A DNA stretch of 64,000 nucleotides from Rhabditoides inermis. Its lineage: Eukaryota; Nematoda; Chromadorea; Rhabditida; Rhabditidae. Where the stretch lies: assembly GCA_963966185.1 (NCBI GenBank), contig CAWZYM010000238.1, positions 304,501-368,500 of the forward strand. Reading direction: 5' to 3'. Below, piece after piece: positions 38,453-50,000 of this stretch (the first letter of the stretch is position 1; every line of letters starts with the position of its first letter). The translations under genes were made by a program, and so were the position numbers. The notes below the pieces were generated by a model. That model saw only the letters and a list, made by a program, of their open reading frames with translations. It was not told the origin of the DNA and ran no database searches.

Positions 38453-39121
38453 CTATAATCTGCGCAATTTGGTGGGTGGAAAAATGTCTAGTAAAGAGAG
38501 ATTCTTTTTAAAGGTGGTAGGATCTGTTACACGTATTAAGTCATCGGAGAGAGAGTTCCAAACTTCGAAGGTTCTACTAATAAAAGTGCTAGTTCGGCAT
38601 GTGTTATCAAATGAAGGTACAATCCTAAATTCATGTGAACTGCGAGTGCGTGATGGAATGATTGCGAAAAGCCCAGTACAGTCTAATGTTGTTTTAGAGT
38701 GAATGACCTTATGTATATAAGTAACGTCGTTCAGAAAACGGCGAGACTCGAGAGTTTGTAGATTAAGAAAACTGAGACGTTCAGGATATGATAAACTGCG
38801 ACCGACACGCTGACACACACGGCGAGTATAATAGCGCTGAACATTTTCAATAAGGTTGACTGATGCAACATCAATGGGGTTCCAGAGCTCGGTACAATAT
38901 TCTAATTTGCAACGAAAATAAGTAGTGTAGGCAGTGATTAAGAGAGTGGGATCACGAGTTTTGTAAGTACGAAGGAAGTCATTTATAGCATAAAGCGTGT
39001 GCTTGATAATATGTTGGTAATGGTCACGGAAAAGAATGTTGCTACTCATCAATATACCCAAATCCCTGGCTGAATCGACAGGCATGAGGGTACATCCATG
39101 AGCATGAGGGTACATCCATGA
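38453..39121 (-). pseudogene. LINE reverse transcriptase C-terminal fragment
   Basis: The open frame on the minus strand ends with a stop at 38,453-38,455 and enters from satellite upstream, where it has no proper start (a GTG in satellite at 39,217). The element-derived part begins near MPVDSARDLGILMSS. It contains RDLGI, then KLEYCTELWNP, then IENVQRYYTRR, then YPERLSFLNLQTLESRR, then FEVWNSLSDDL near the end. This order is that of the post-catalytic (thumb) and C-terminal region of CR1/L2/Jockey-type LINE proteins. The catalytic FADD region and the endonuclease are absent, so the fragment cannot act. It is intact in frame for about 215 codons, suggesting a fairly young insertion. Confidence 0.88.
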
Positions 39122-39786
39122 GCATATATGCCAGCAGATCAGCGAGTACAGCGACGAACTTCTCCACTCTCGTTGAACTCCCGATAACTCAGCGAGTACA
39201 GCGACGCACTCCTCCACTCTCGCATATATGCCAGCGACTCAGCAAACTCAGCGGCAAACTCTTTCACTCTCGTTGAACTCAGATTTGCCGTCAGCTCAGC
39301 GAGTACAACGACGCACTTCTCTACTCACGTTGATCTCTCGGTAGCTTAGCGAGTCAAGCGACGCACTCCTCTACTCTCGTTGATCTCTCGGTAACTCAGC
39401 GAGTCCAACGACGCACACCTCCACTCTCGTTGATCGGCCGTCAGCTCAGCGAATTCAGCGACGCACTTCTCCACTCTCGCAGATCTGCCGTCAGCTCAGC
39501 GAATACAGCGACGCACTCCTCCACAGTTGTTGACCTCCTGATAACTCAGCGAGTTCAGCTCTGCCGTCAGCTCAGCGAATACAGCGACGCACTCCTCCAC
39601 AGTTGTTGACCTCCCGATAACTCAGCGAGTTCAGCTCTGCCGTCAGCTCAGCGAGTTCAGCGACGCACTTCTCTACTCTCGCAGATCTGCCGTCAGCTCA
39701 GCGAGTACAGCGACGCACTCCTTCACTCTCGTTGAACTCCCGATAACTCAGCGAGTACAGCGACGCACTCCTCCACTCTCGCATAT
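39122..39786 (+). repeat. 50-bp satellite array, block 5
   Basis: Forward satellite between LINE copies 2 and 3. From about 39,403 to 40,113 it repeats 37,944-38,654 at offset 1,459, including the LINE 3' end, so copy 3 arose by a local block duplication. A collapsed monomer (ttgaactcagatttgccg) lies near 39,272-39,290. Confidence 0.93.
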
Positions 39787-40113
39787 AAAGAAGAAGAAGT
39801 TTATTACCGCGTTATAAAAAAAACATAACATACACATAGGCAATACAGAAATACGGCAGTTTGTGGTTCGATAAAGTTAATACAAACAACGAGAATAATA
39901 CAAAGCACAACTATAATCTGCGCAATTTGGTGGGTGGAAAAATGTCTAGTAAAGAGAGATTCTTTTTAAAGGTGGTAGGATCTGTTACACGTATTAAGTC
40001 ATCGGAGAGAGAGTTCCAAACTTCGAAGGTTCTACTAATAAAAGTGCTAGTTCGGCATGTGTTATCAAATGAAGGTACAATCCTAAATTCATGTGAACTG
40101 CGAGTGCGTGATG
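39787..40113 (-). mobile_element. LINE fragment, copy 3
   Basis: The 3' 327 bp of the same LINE, with the same GCATAT and CTT-tail junction at 39,781-39,800. It is cut at gagtgcgtgatg (40,113), where a satellite monomer continues with cacttctcc. The retained part encodes the last residues of the protein from about TRSSHEFRIVPS to the stop. The join fuses LINE and satellite into one open frame on each strand, which is incidental. Confidence 0.9.
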
Positions 40114-43100
40114 CACTTCTCCACTCTCGCAGATCTGCCGTCAGCTCAGCGAATACAGCGACGCACTCCTCCACAGTTGTTGACCTCCCGATAACTCAGC
40201 GAGTTCAGCGACGCAGTTCTCCACTCTCGCAGATATGCCAGCAGCTCAGCAAGTACAGCAACGCACTCCTTCACTCTCGTTGAACTCCCGACAACTCAGC
40301 GAGTCCAGCGACGCATACCGCCACTCTCGTTGATCTCTCGGTAGCTCAGCGAGTCAAGCGACGCACACCTCCATTCTCGTTAATCTCTCGGTAGCTCAGC
40401 GAGTACAGCGACACACTCCTCTACTTTCGTTGAACTGCCGCTAACTCAGCGGGTACAGCGACACACTCCTTCACTCTCGCAGATATGCAAGCGGCTCTGC
40501 AAGTTCAACGACGCACTCCTCCACTCTCGCAGATATGCTAGCAGCTCAGCGAGTACAGCGACGAACTCTTTCACTCTCGTTGAACTACCGACAACTCAGC
40601 GAGTCCAGCGACGCATACCGCCACTCTCGTTGATCTCTCGGTAGCTCAGCGAGTCAAGCGACGCACACCTACACTCTCGTTGATCTCTCGGTAGCTCAGC
40701 GAGTCCAGCGACGCACTCCTCCACTCTCGTTGAACTCCCCATAACTCAGCGAGTCCAACGACGCACACCTCCACTCTCGTTGATCGGCCGTCACCTCAGC
40801 GAGTTCAGCGACGCACTTCTCCACTCTCGCAGATCTGCCGTCAGCTCAGCGAGTACAGCGACGCACTCCTCCACAGTTGTTGACCTCCCGATAACTCAGC
40901 GAGTTCAGCGACGCAGTTCTCCACTCTCGCAGATATGCCACCAGCTCAGCAAGTACAGCGACGCACTCCTCCACTCTCGTTGAACTCCCGATAACTCAGC
41001 GAGTCCAGCGACGCACACCTCCACTCTCGCAGATCTGCCGTCATCTCAGCGAGTACAACGACGCACTTCTCTACTCACGTTGATCTCTCGGTAGCTCAGC
41101 GAGTCAAGCGACGCACTCCTCTACTCTCGTTGATCTCTCGGTAACTCAGCAAGTCCAGCGACGCACACCTCCACTCTCGATGATCTCTCGGTAGCTCAGC
41201 GAGTCAAGCGAAGCACACCTCCACTCTCGTTGATCTTTCGGTAGTACAGCGAGTCAAGCGACGCACACCTCCACTCTCGTTAATCTCTCGGTAGCTCAGC
41301 GAATACAGCGACGCACTCCTTCACTCTCGTTGAACTCCCGATAACTCAGCGAGTCCACCGACGCACACCTCCACTCTCGCAGATCTGCCGTCAGCTCAGC
41401 GAGTACAACGACGCACTTCTCTACTCACGTTGATCTCTCGGTAGCTCAGCGAGTCAAGCGACGCACTCCTCTACTCTCGTTGATCTCTCGGTAACTCAGC
41501 GAATCCAGCGACGCACTCCTCCACTCTTGCAGATCTTCTGTCAGCTCAGCGAGTCCAACGACGCACACCTTCGTTCTCGCAGCAGATCTGCCGTCAGCTC
41601 AGCGAGTCCAGCGACGCACACCTCCACTCTCGATGATCTCTCGGTAGCTCAGCGAGTCAAGCGAAGCACACCTCCACTCTCGTTGATCTTTCGGTAGTAC
41701 AGCGAGTCCAGCGACGCACTCCTCCACTCCTGTTGAACTCCCCATAACTCAGCGAGTCCAACGACGCACACCTCCACTCTCGTTGATCGGCCGTCAGCTC
41801 AGCGAGTTCAGCGACGCACTTCTCCACTCTCGCAGATCTGCCGTCAGCTCAGCGAATACAGCGACGCACTCCTCCACAGTTGTTGACCTCCCGATAACTC
41901 AGCGAGTTCAGCGACGCAGTTCTCCACTCTCGCAGATATGCCAGCAGCTCAGCAAGTACAGCAACGCACTCCTTCACTCTCGTTGAACTTCCGACAACTC
42001 AGCGAGTCCAGCGACGCATACCGCCACTCTCGTTGATCTCTCGGTAGCTCAGCGAGTCAAGCGACGCACACCTCCACTCTCGTTAATCTCTCGGTAGCTC
42101 AGCGAGTACAGCGACACACTCCTCTACTTTCGTTGAACTGCCGCTAACTCAGCGGGTACAGCGACGCACTCCTTCACTCTCGCAGATATGCAAGCGGCTC
42201 TGCAAGTCCAACGACGCACACCTCCACTCTCGTTGATCGGCCGTCAGCTCAGCGAGTTCAGCGACGCACTTCTCCACTCTCGCAGATCTGCCGTCAGCTC
42301 AGCGAGTACAGCGACGCACTCCTCCACAGTTGTTGACCTCCCGATAACTCAGCGAGTTCAGCGACGCAGTTCTCCACTCTCGCAGATATGCCACAAGCTC
42401 AGCAAGTACAGCGACGCACTCCTCCACTCTCGTTGAACTCCCGATAACTCAGCGAGTCCAGCGACGCACACCTCCACTCTCGCAGATCTGCCGTCATCTC
42501 AGCGAGTACAACGACGCACTTCTCTACTCACGTTGATCTCTCGGTAGCTCAGCGAGTCAAGCGACGCACTCCTCTACTCTCGTTGATCTCTCGGTAACTC
42601 AGCGAGTCCAGCGACGCATACCTCCACTCTCGATGATCTCTCGGTAGCTCAGCGAGTCAAGCGAAGCACACCTCCACTCTCGTTGATCTTTCGGTAGTAC
42701 AGCGAGTCAAGCGACGCACACCTCCACTCTCGTTAATCTCTCGGTAGCTCAGCGAATACAGCGACGCACTCCTTCACTCTCGTTGAACTCCCGATAACTC
42801 AGCGAGTCCACCGACGCACACCTCCACTCTCGCAGATCTGCCGTCAGCTCAGCGAGTACAACGACGCACTTCTCTACTCACGTTGATCTCTCGGTAGCTC
42901 AGCGAGTCAAGCGACGCACTCCTCTACTCTCGTTGATCTCTCGGTAACTCAGCGAATCCAGCGACGCACTCCTCCACTCTCGCAGATCTTCTGTCAGCTC
43001 AGCGAGTCCAACGACGCACACCTTCGTTCTCGCAGCAGATCTGCCGTCAGCTCAGCGAGTCCAGCGACGCACACCTCCACTCTCGATGATCTCTCGGTAG

Positions 43101-46100
43101 CTCAGCGAGTCAAGCGAAGCACACCTCCACTCTCGTTGATCTTTCGGTAGTACAGCGAGTCCAGCGACGCACTCCTCCACTCTCGTTGAACTCCCCATAA
43201 CTCAGCGAGTCCAACGACGCACACCTCCACTCTCGTTGATCGGCCGTCAGCTCAGCAAGTTCAGCGACGCACTTCTCCACTCTCGCAGATCTGCCGTCAG
43301 CTCAGCGAGTACAGCGACGCACTCCTCCACAGTTGTTGACCTCCCGATAACTCAGCGAGTTCAGCGGCGCAGTTCTCCACTCTCGCAGATATGCCAGCAG
43401 CTCAGCAAGTACAGCGACGCACTCCTTCACTCTCGTTGAACTCCCGATAACTCAGCGAGTCCAGCGACGCACACCTTCACTCTCGCAGTTCTGCCGTCAG
43501 CTCAGCGAGTACAACGTCGAACTTCTCTACTCACGTTGATCTCTCGGTAGCTCAGCGAGTCAAGCGACGCACTCCTCTACTCTCGTTGATCTCTCGGTAA
43601 CTCAGCGAGTCCAGCGACGCACTCCTCCACTCTCGCAGATCTTCTGTCAGCTCAGCGAGTCCAACGACGCACACCTTCGTTCTCGCAGCAGATCTGCCGT
43701 CAGCTCAGCGAGTCCAGCGACGCACACCTCCACTCTCGATGATCTCTCGGTAGCTCAGCGAGTCAAGCGAAGCACACCTCCACTCTCGTTGATCTTTCGG
43801 TAGTACAGCGAGTCCAGCGACGCACTCCTCCACTCTCGTTGAACTCCCCATAACTCAGCGAGTCCAACGACGCACACCTCCACTCTCGTTGATCGGCCGT
43901 CAGCTCAGCGAGTTCAGCGACGCACTTCTCCACTCTCGCAGATCTGCCGTCAGCTCAGCGAATACAGCGACGCACTCCTCCACAGTTGTTGACCTCCCGA
44001 TAACTCAGCGAGTTCAGCGACGCAGTTCTCCACTCTCGCAGATATGCCAGCAGCTCAGCAAGTACAGCAACGCACTCCTTCACTCTCGTTGAACTCCCGA
44101 CAACTCAGCGAGTCCAGCGACGCATACCGCCACTCTCGTTGATCTCTCGGTAGCTCAGCGAGTCAAGCGACGCACACCTCCATTCTCGTTATTCTCTCGG
44201 TAGCTCAGCGAGTACAGCGACACACTCCTCTACTTTCGTTGAACTGCCGCTAACTCAGCGGGTACAGCGACGCACTCCTTCACTCTCGCAGATATGCAAG
44301 CGGCTCTGCAAGTTCAACGACGCACTCCTCCACTCTCGCAGATATGCTAGCAGCTCAGCGAGTACAGCGACGAACTCTTTCACTCTCGTTGAACTACCGA
44401 CAACTCAGCGAGTCCAGCGACGCATACCGCCACTCTCGTTGATCTCTCGGTAGCTCAGCGAGTCAAGCGACGCACACCTACACTCTCGTTGATCTCTCGG
44501 TAGCTCAGCGAGTCCAGCGACGCACTCCTCCACTCTCGTTGAACTCCCCATAACTCAGCGAGTCCAACGACGCACACCTCCACTCTCGTTGATCGGCCGT
44601 CAGCTCAGCGAGTTCAGCGACGCACTTCTCCACTCTCGCAGATCTGCCGTCAGCTCAGCGAGTACAGCGACGCACTCCTCCACAGTTGTTGACCTCCCGA
44701 TAACTCAGCGAGTTCAGCGACGCAGTTCTCCACTCTCGCAGATATGCCACCAGCTCAGCAAGTACAGCGACGCACTCCTCCACTCTCGTTGAACTCCCGA
44801 TAACTCAGCGAGTCCAGCGACGCACACCTCCACTCTCGCAGATCTGCCGTCATCTCAGCGAGTACAACGACGCACTTCTCTACTCACGTTGATCTCTCGG
44901 TAGCTCAGCGAGTCAAGCGACGCACTCCTCCACTCTCGCAGATCTTCTGTCAGCTCAGCGAGTCCAACGACGCACACCTTCGTTCTCGCAGCAGATCTGC
45001 CGTCAGCTCAGCGAGTCCAGCGACGCACACCTCCACTCTCGATGATCTCTCGGTAGCTCAGCGAGTCAAGCGACGCACTCCTCTACTCTCGTTGATCTCT
45101 CGGTAACTCAGCGAGTCCAGCGACGCACTCCTCCACTCTCGCAGATCTTCTGTCAGCTCAGCGAGTCCAACGACGCACACCTTCGTTCTCGCAGCAGATC
45201 TGCCGTCAGCTCAGCGAGTCCAGCGACGCACACCTCCACTCTCGATGATCTCTCGGTAGCTCAGCGAGTCAAGCGAAGCACACCTCCACTCTCGTTGATC
45301 TTTCGGTAGTACAGCGAGTCCAGCGACGCACTCCTCCACTCTCGTTGAACTCCCCATAACTCAGCGAGTCCAACGACGCACACCTCCACTCTCGTTGATC
45401 GGCCGTCAGCTCAGCGAGTTCAGCGACGCACTTCTCCACTCTCGCAGATCTGCCGTCAGCTCAGCGAATACAGCGACGCACTCCTCCACAGTTGTTGACC
45501 TCCCGATAACTCAGCGAGTTCAGCGACGCAGTTCTCCACTCTCGCAGATATGCCAGCAGCTCAGCAAGTACAGCAACGCACTCCTTCACTCTCGTTGAAC
45601 TCCCGACAACTCAGCGAGTCCAGCGACGCATACCGCCACTCTCGTTGATCTCTCGGTAGCTCAGCGAGTCAAGCGACGCACACCTCCATTCTCGTTAATC
45701 TCTCGGTAGCTCAGCGAGTACAGCGACACACTCCTCTACTTTCGTTGAACTGCCGCTAACTCAGCGGGTACAGCGACACACTCCTTCACTCTCGCAGATA
45801 TGCAAGCGGCTCTGCAAGTTCAACGACGCACTCCTCCACTCTCGCAGATATGCTAGCAGCTCAGCGAGTACAGCGACGAACTCTTTCACTCTCGTTGAAC
45901 TACCGACAACTCAGCGAGTCCAGCGACGCATACCGCCACTCTCGTTGATCTCTCGGTAGCTCAGCGAGTCAAGCGACGCACACCTACACTCTCGTTGATC
46001 TCTCGGTAGCTCAGCGAGTCCAGCGACGCACTCCTCCACTCTCGTTGAACTCCCCATAACTCAGCGAGTCCAACGACGCACACCTCCACTCTCGTTGATC

Positions 46101-46959
46101 GGCCGTCACCTCAGCGAGTTCAGCAACGCACTTCTCCACTCTCGCAGATCTGCCGTCAGCTCAGCGAGTACAGCGACGCACTCCTCCACAGTTGTTGACC
46201 TCCCGATAACTCAGCGAGTTCAGCGACGCAGTTCTCCACTCTCGCAGATATGCCACCAGCTCAGCAAGTACAGCGACGCACTCCTCCACTCTCGTTGAAC
46301 TCCCGATAACTCAGCGAGTCCAGCGACGCACACCTCCACTCTCGCAGATCTGCCGTCATCTCAGCGAGTACAACGACGCACTTCTCTACTCACGTTGATC
46401 TCTCGGTAGCTCAGCGAGTCAAGCGACGCACTCCTCTACTCTCGTTGATCTCTCGGTAACTCAGCAAGTCCAGCGACGCACACCTCCACTCTCGATGATC
46501 TCTCGGTAGCTCAGCGAGTCAAGCGAAGCACACCTCCACTCTCGTTGATCTTTCGGTAGTACAGCGAGTCAAGCGACGCACACCTCCACTCTCGTTAATC
46601 TCTCGGTAGCTCAGCGAATACAGCGACGCACTCCTTCACTCTCGTTGAACTCCCGATAACTCAGCGAGTCCACCGACGCACACCTCCACTCTCGCAGATC
46701 TGCCGTCAGCTCAGCGAGTACAACGACGCACTTCTCTACTCACGTTGATCTCTCGGTAGCTCAGCGAGTCAAGCGACGCACTCCTCTACTCTCGTTGATC
46801 TCTCGGTAACGCAGCGAATCCAGCGACGCACTCCTCCACTCTTGCAGATCTTCTGTCAGCTCAGCGAGTCCAACGACGCACACCTTCGTTCTCGCAGCAG
46901 ATCTGCCGTCAGCTCAGCGAGTCCAGCGACGCACACCTTCACTCTCGATGATCTCTCGG
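40114..46959 (+). repeat. 50-bp satellite array, block 6
   Basis: Forward satellite without insertions. It contains the second copies of the blocks at 5,817-10,085 (here 42,692-46,960) and 14,410-16,980 (here 41,603-44,173), overlapping each other. The section is therefore a mosaic of pieces also found in two different places in block 1. No gene is seen. Confidence 0.95.
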
Positions 46960-47090
46960 TACACTGATGAGAGAGCGGGCCTTCGCAGCAGCCGCGCCCC
47001 TCTATTGCATCGATCGAGGTCATTACACATGGCCAGATGGGCCGTGATAAGATTGCAATAGTGCATACATAGTCCGGACCATCGCAACCG
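46960..47090. other. Truncated U1 segment, copy 3
   Basis: Only the right half of U1 (from tacactgatgag) is present. On the left, satellite ctctcggta joins with a two-base overlap (ta), consistent with microhomology joining. The right-hand join to satellite is the standard one. The part encoding the mariner-like motif is missing. Confidence 0.88.
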
Positions 47091-50000
47091 AAGCACACTT
47101 CCACTCTCGTTGGTCTCTCAGTAGCTCAGCGAGTCCAGCGACGCACTCCTCCACTCTCGTTGAACTCCCCATAACTCAGCGAGTCCAACGACGCAACCTC
47201 CACTCTCGTTGATCGGCCGTCAGCTCAGCGAGTTCAGCGACGCACTTCTCCACTCTCGCAGATCTGCCGTCAGCTCAGCGAGTACAGCGACGCACTCCTT
47301 CACTCTCGTTCAACTCCCGATAACTCAGCGAGTCCAACGACGCAACCTCCACTCTCGTTGATCGGCCGTCAGCTCAGCGAGTTCAGCGACGCAGTTCTCC
47401 ACTCTCGCAGATATTCCAGCAGCTCAGCGAGTACAGCGACGCACTCCTTCACTCTCGTTCAACTCCCGATAACTCAGCGAGTACAGCGACGCACACCTCC
47501 ACTCTCGCAGATCTGCCGTCAGCTCAGCGAGTACAGCGACGCACTCCTCCACAGTTGTTGACCTCCCGATAACTCAGCGAGTTCAGCGACGCAGTTCTCC
47601 ACTCTCGCAGATATTCCAGCAGCTCAGCGAGTACAGCGACGCACTCCTTCACTCTCGTTCAACTCCCGATAACTCAGCGAGTACAGCGACGCACTCCTTC
47701 ACTCTCGTTCAACTCCCGATAACTCAGCGAGTTCAGCGACGCACTCCTCCACTCTCGTTGAACTCCCCATAACTCAGCGAGTCCAACGACGCACGCCTCC
47801 ACTCTCGTTGATCGGCCGTCAGCTCAGCGAGTTCAGCGACGCACTTCTCCACTCTCGCAGATCTGCCGTCAGATCAGCGAATACAGCGACGCACTCCTTC
47901 ACTCTCGTTGAACTCCCGATAACTCAGCGAGTTCAGCGACGCACTCCTCCACTCTCGCAGATCTGCCGTCAGCTCAGCGAGTACAGCGACGCACTCCTTC
48001 ACTCTCGTTGAACTCCCGATAACTCAGCGAGTACAGCGACGCACTCCTCCACTCTCGCAAATATGCCAGCGGTCAAGCAAGTTCAGCGACGAACTCTTTC
48101 ACTCTCAATGAACTCCCGACCACTCAGCGAGTCCAGCGACGCATACCGCAACTCTCGTTGATCTCTCGGTAGCTCAGCGAGTCAAGCGACGCACTCCTTC
48201 ACTCTCGCAGATATGCAAGCGGCTCAGCAAGTTCAACGACGCACTCCTCCACTCTCGCAGATTTGCTAGCAGCTCAGCGAGTACAGCGACGAACTCTTTC
48301 ATTCTCGTTGAACTCCCGACAACTCAGCGAGTCCAGCGACGCATACCGCCACTCTCGTTGATCTCTCGGTAGCTCAGCGAGTCCAGCGACGCACTCCTCC
48401 ACTCTCGTTGAACTCCCCATAACTCAGCGAGTCCAACGACGCACACCTCCACTCTCGTTGATCGGCCGTCAGCTCAGCGAGTTCAGCGACGCACTTCTCC
48501 ACTCTCGCAGATCTGCCGTCAGCTCAGCGAGTACAGCGACGCACTCCTCCACAGTTGTTGAACTCCCCATAACTCAGCGAGTCCAACGACGCAACCTCCA
48601 CTCTCGCAGATCTGCCGTCAGCTCAGCGAGTACAGCGACGCACTCCTTCACTCTGGTTGAACTCCCGATAACTCAGCGAGTCCAGCGACGCACACTTCCA
48701 CTCTCGTAGATCTGCCGTCAGCTCAGCGAGTACAACGACGCACTTCTCTACTCACGTTGATCTCTCGGTAGCTCAGCGAGTCAAGCGACGCACACCTCCA
48801 CTCTCGTTGATATTTCGGTAGTACAGCGAGTCAAGCGAAGCACACCTCCACTCTCGTTGATATTTCGGTAGTACAGCGAGTCCAGCGACGCACTCCTCCA
48901 CTCTCGTTGAACTCCCCATAACTCAGCGAGTCCAACGACGCACACCTTCGTTCTCGCAGCAGATCTGCCGTCAGCTCAGCGAGTCCAGCGACGCACTCCT
49001 TCACTCTGGTTGATCTCTCGGTAACTCAGCGAGTCCAGCGACGCACTCCTCCACTCTCGCAGATCTTCTGTCAGCTCAGCGAGTCCAACGACGCACACCT
49101 TCGTTCTCGCAGCAGATCTGCCGTCAGCTCAGCGAGTCCAGCGACGCACTCCTTCACTCTGGTTGATCTCTCGGTAACTCAGCGAGTTCAGCGACGCACT
49201 TCTCCACTCTCGCAGATCTGCCGTCAGCTCAGCGAGTACAGCGACGCACTCCTCCACAGTTGTTGAACTCCCCATAACTCAGCGAGTCCAACGACGCAAC
49301 CTCCACTCTCGCAGATCTCTCGGTAGCTCAGCGAGTCAAGCGACGCACTCCTCTACTCTCGTTGATCTCTCGGTAACTCAGCGAGTCCAGCGACGCACTC
49401 CTCCACTCTCGCAGATCTTCTGTCAGCTCAGCGAGTCCAACGACGCACACCTTCGTTCTCGCAGCAGATCTGCCGTCAGCTCAGCGAGTCCAGCGACGCA
49501 CACCTCCACTCTCGATGATCTCTCGGTAGCTCAGCGAGTCAAGCGAAGCACACCTCCACTCTCGTTGATCTTTCGGTAGTACAGCGAGTCCAGCGACGCA
49601 CTCCTCCACTCTCGTTGAACTCCCCATAACTCAGCGAGTCCAACGACGCACACCTCCACTCTCGTTGATCGGCCGTCAGCTCAGCGAGTTCAGCGACGCA
49701 CTTCTCCACTCTCGCAGATCTGCCGTCAGCTCAGCGAATACAGCGACGCACTCCTCCACAGTTGTTGACCTCCCGATAACTCAGCGAGTTCAGCGACGCA
49801 GTTCTCCACTCTCGCAGATATGCCAGCAGCTCAGCAAGTACAGCAACGCACTCCTTCACTCTCGTTGAACTCCCGACAACTCAGCGAGTCCAGCGACGCA
49901 TACCGCCACTCTCGTTGATCTCTCGGTAGCTCAGCGAGTCAAGCGACGCACACCTCCATTCTCGTTATTCTCTCGGTAGCTCAGCGAGTACAGCGACACA

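Larger units (their letters stand above)
38329..39121 (-). mobile_element. 5'-truncated LINE insertion (CR1/L2-like), copy 2
   Basis: The element is 793 bp and reads on the minus strand. Its 3' end at 38,329 carries a CTT-repeat tail after AATAAA, as is usual for CR1/L2-type elements that end in short tandem repeats instead of a long poly(A). GCATAT occurs on both sides (38,323-38,328 and 39,122-39,127), a likely 6-bp target-site duplication. Uninterrupted target monomers exist at 11,166 and 22,657. The truncated 5' end holds a 20-bp tandem duplication (catgagggtacatccatgag, 39,083-39,122). This is the most complete copy in the window. Confidence 0.93.

Noticed and set aside
39861..40283. 140-residue plus-strand gene across LINE copy 3
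   Set aside because: It is antisense to the LINE and then runs into satellite, so the frame is a chance fusion.
46914..47096. Minus-strand genes covering truncated U1 copies
   Set aside because: They begin in U1 and end in satellite, are present only where the two were joined, and have no recognisable domain.
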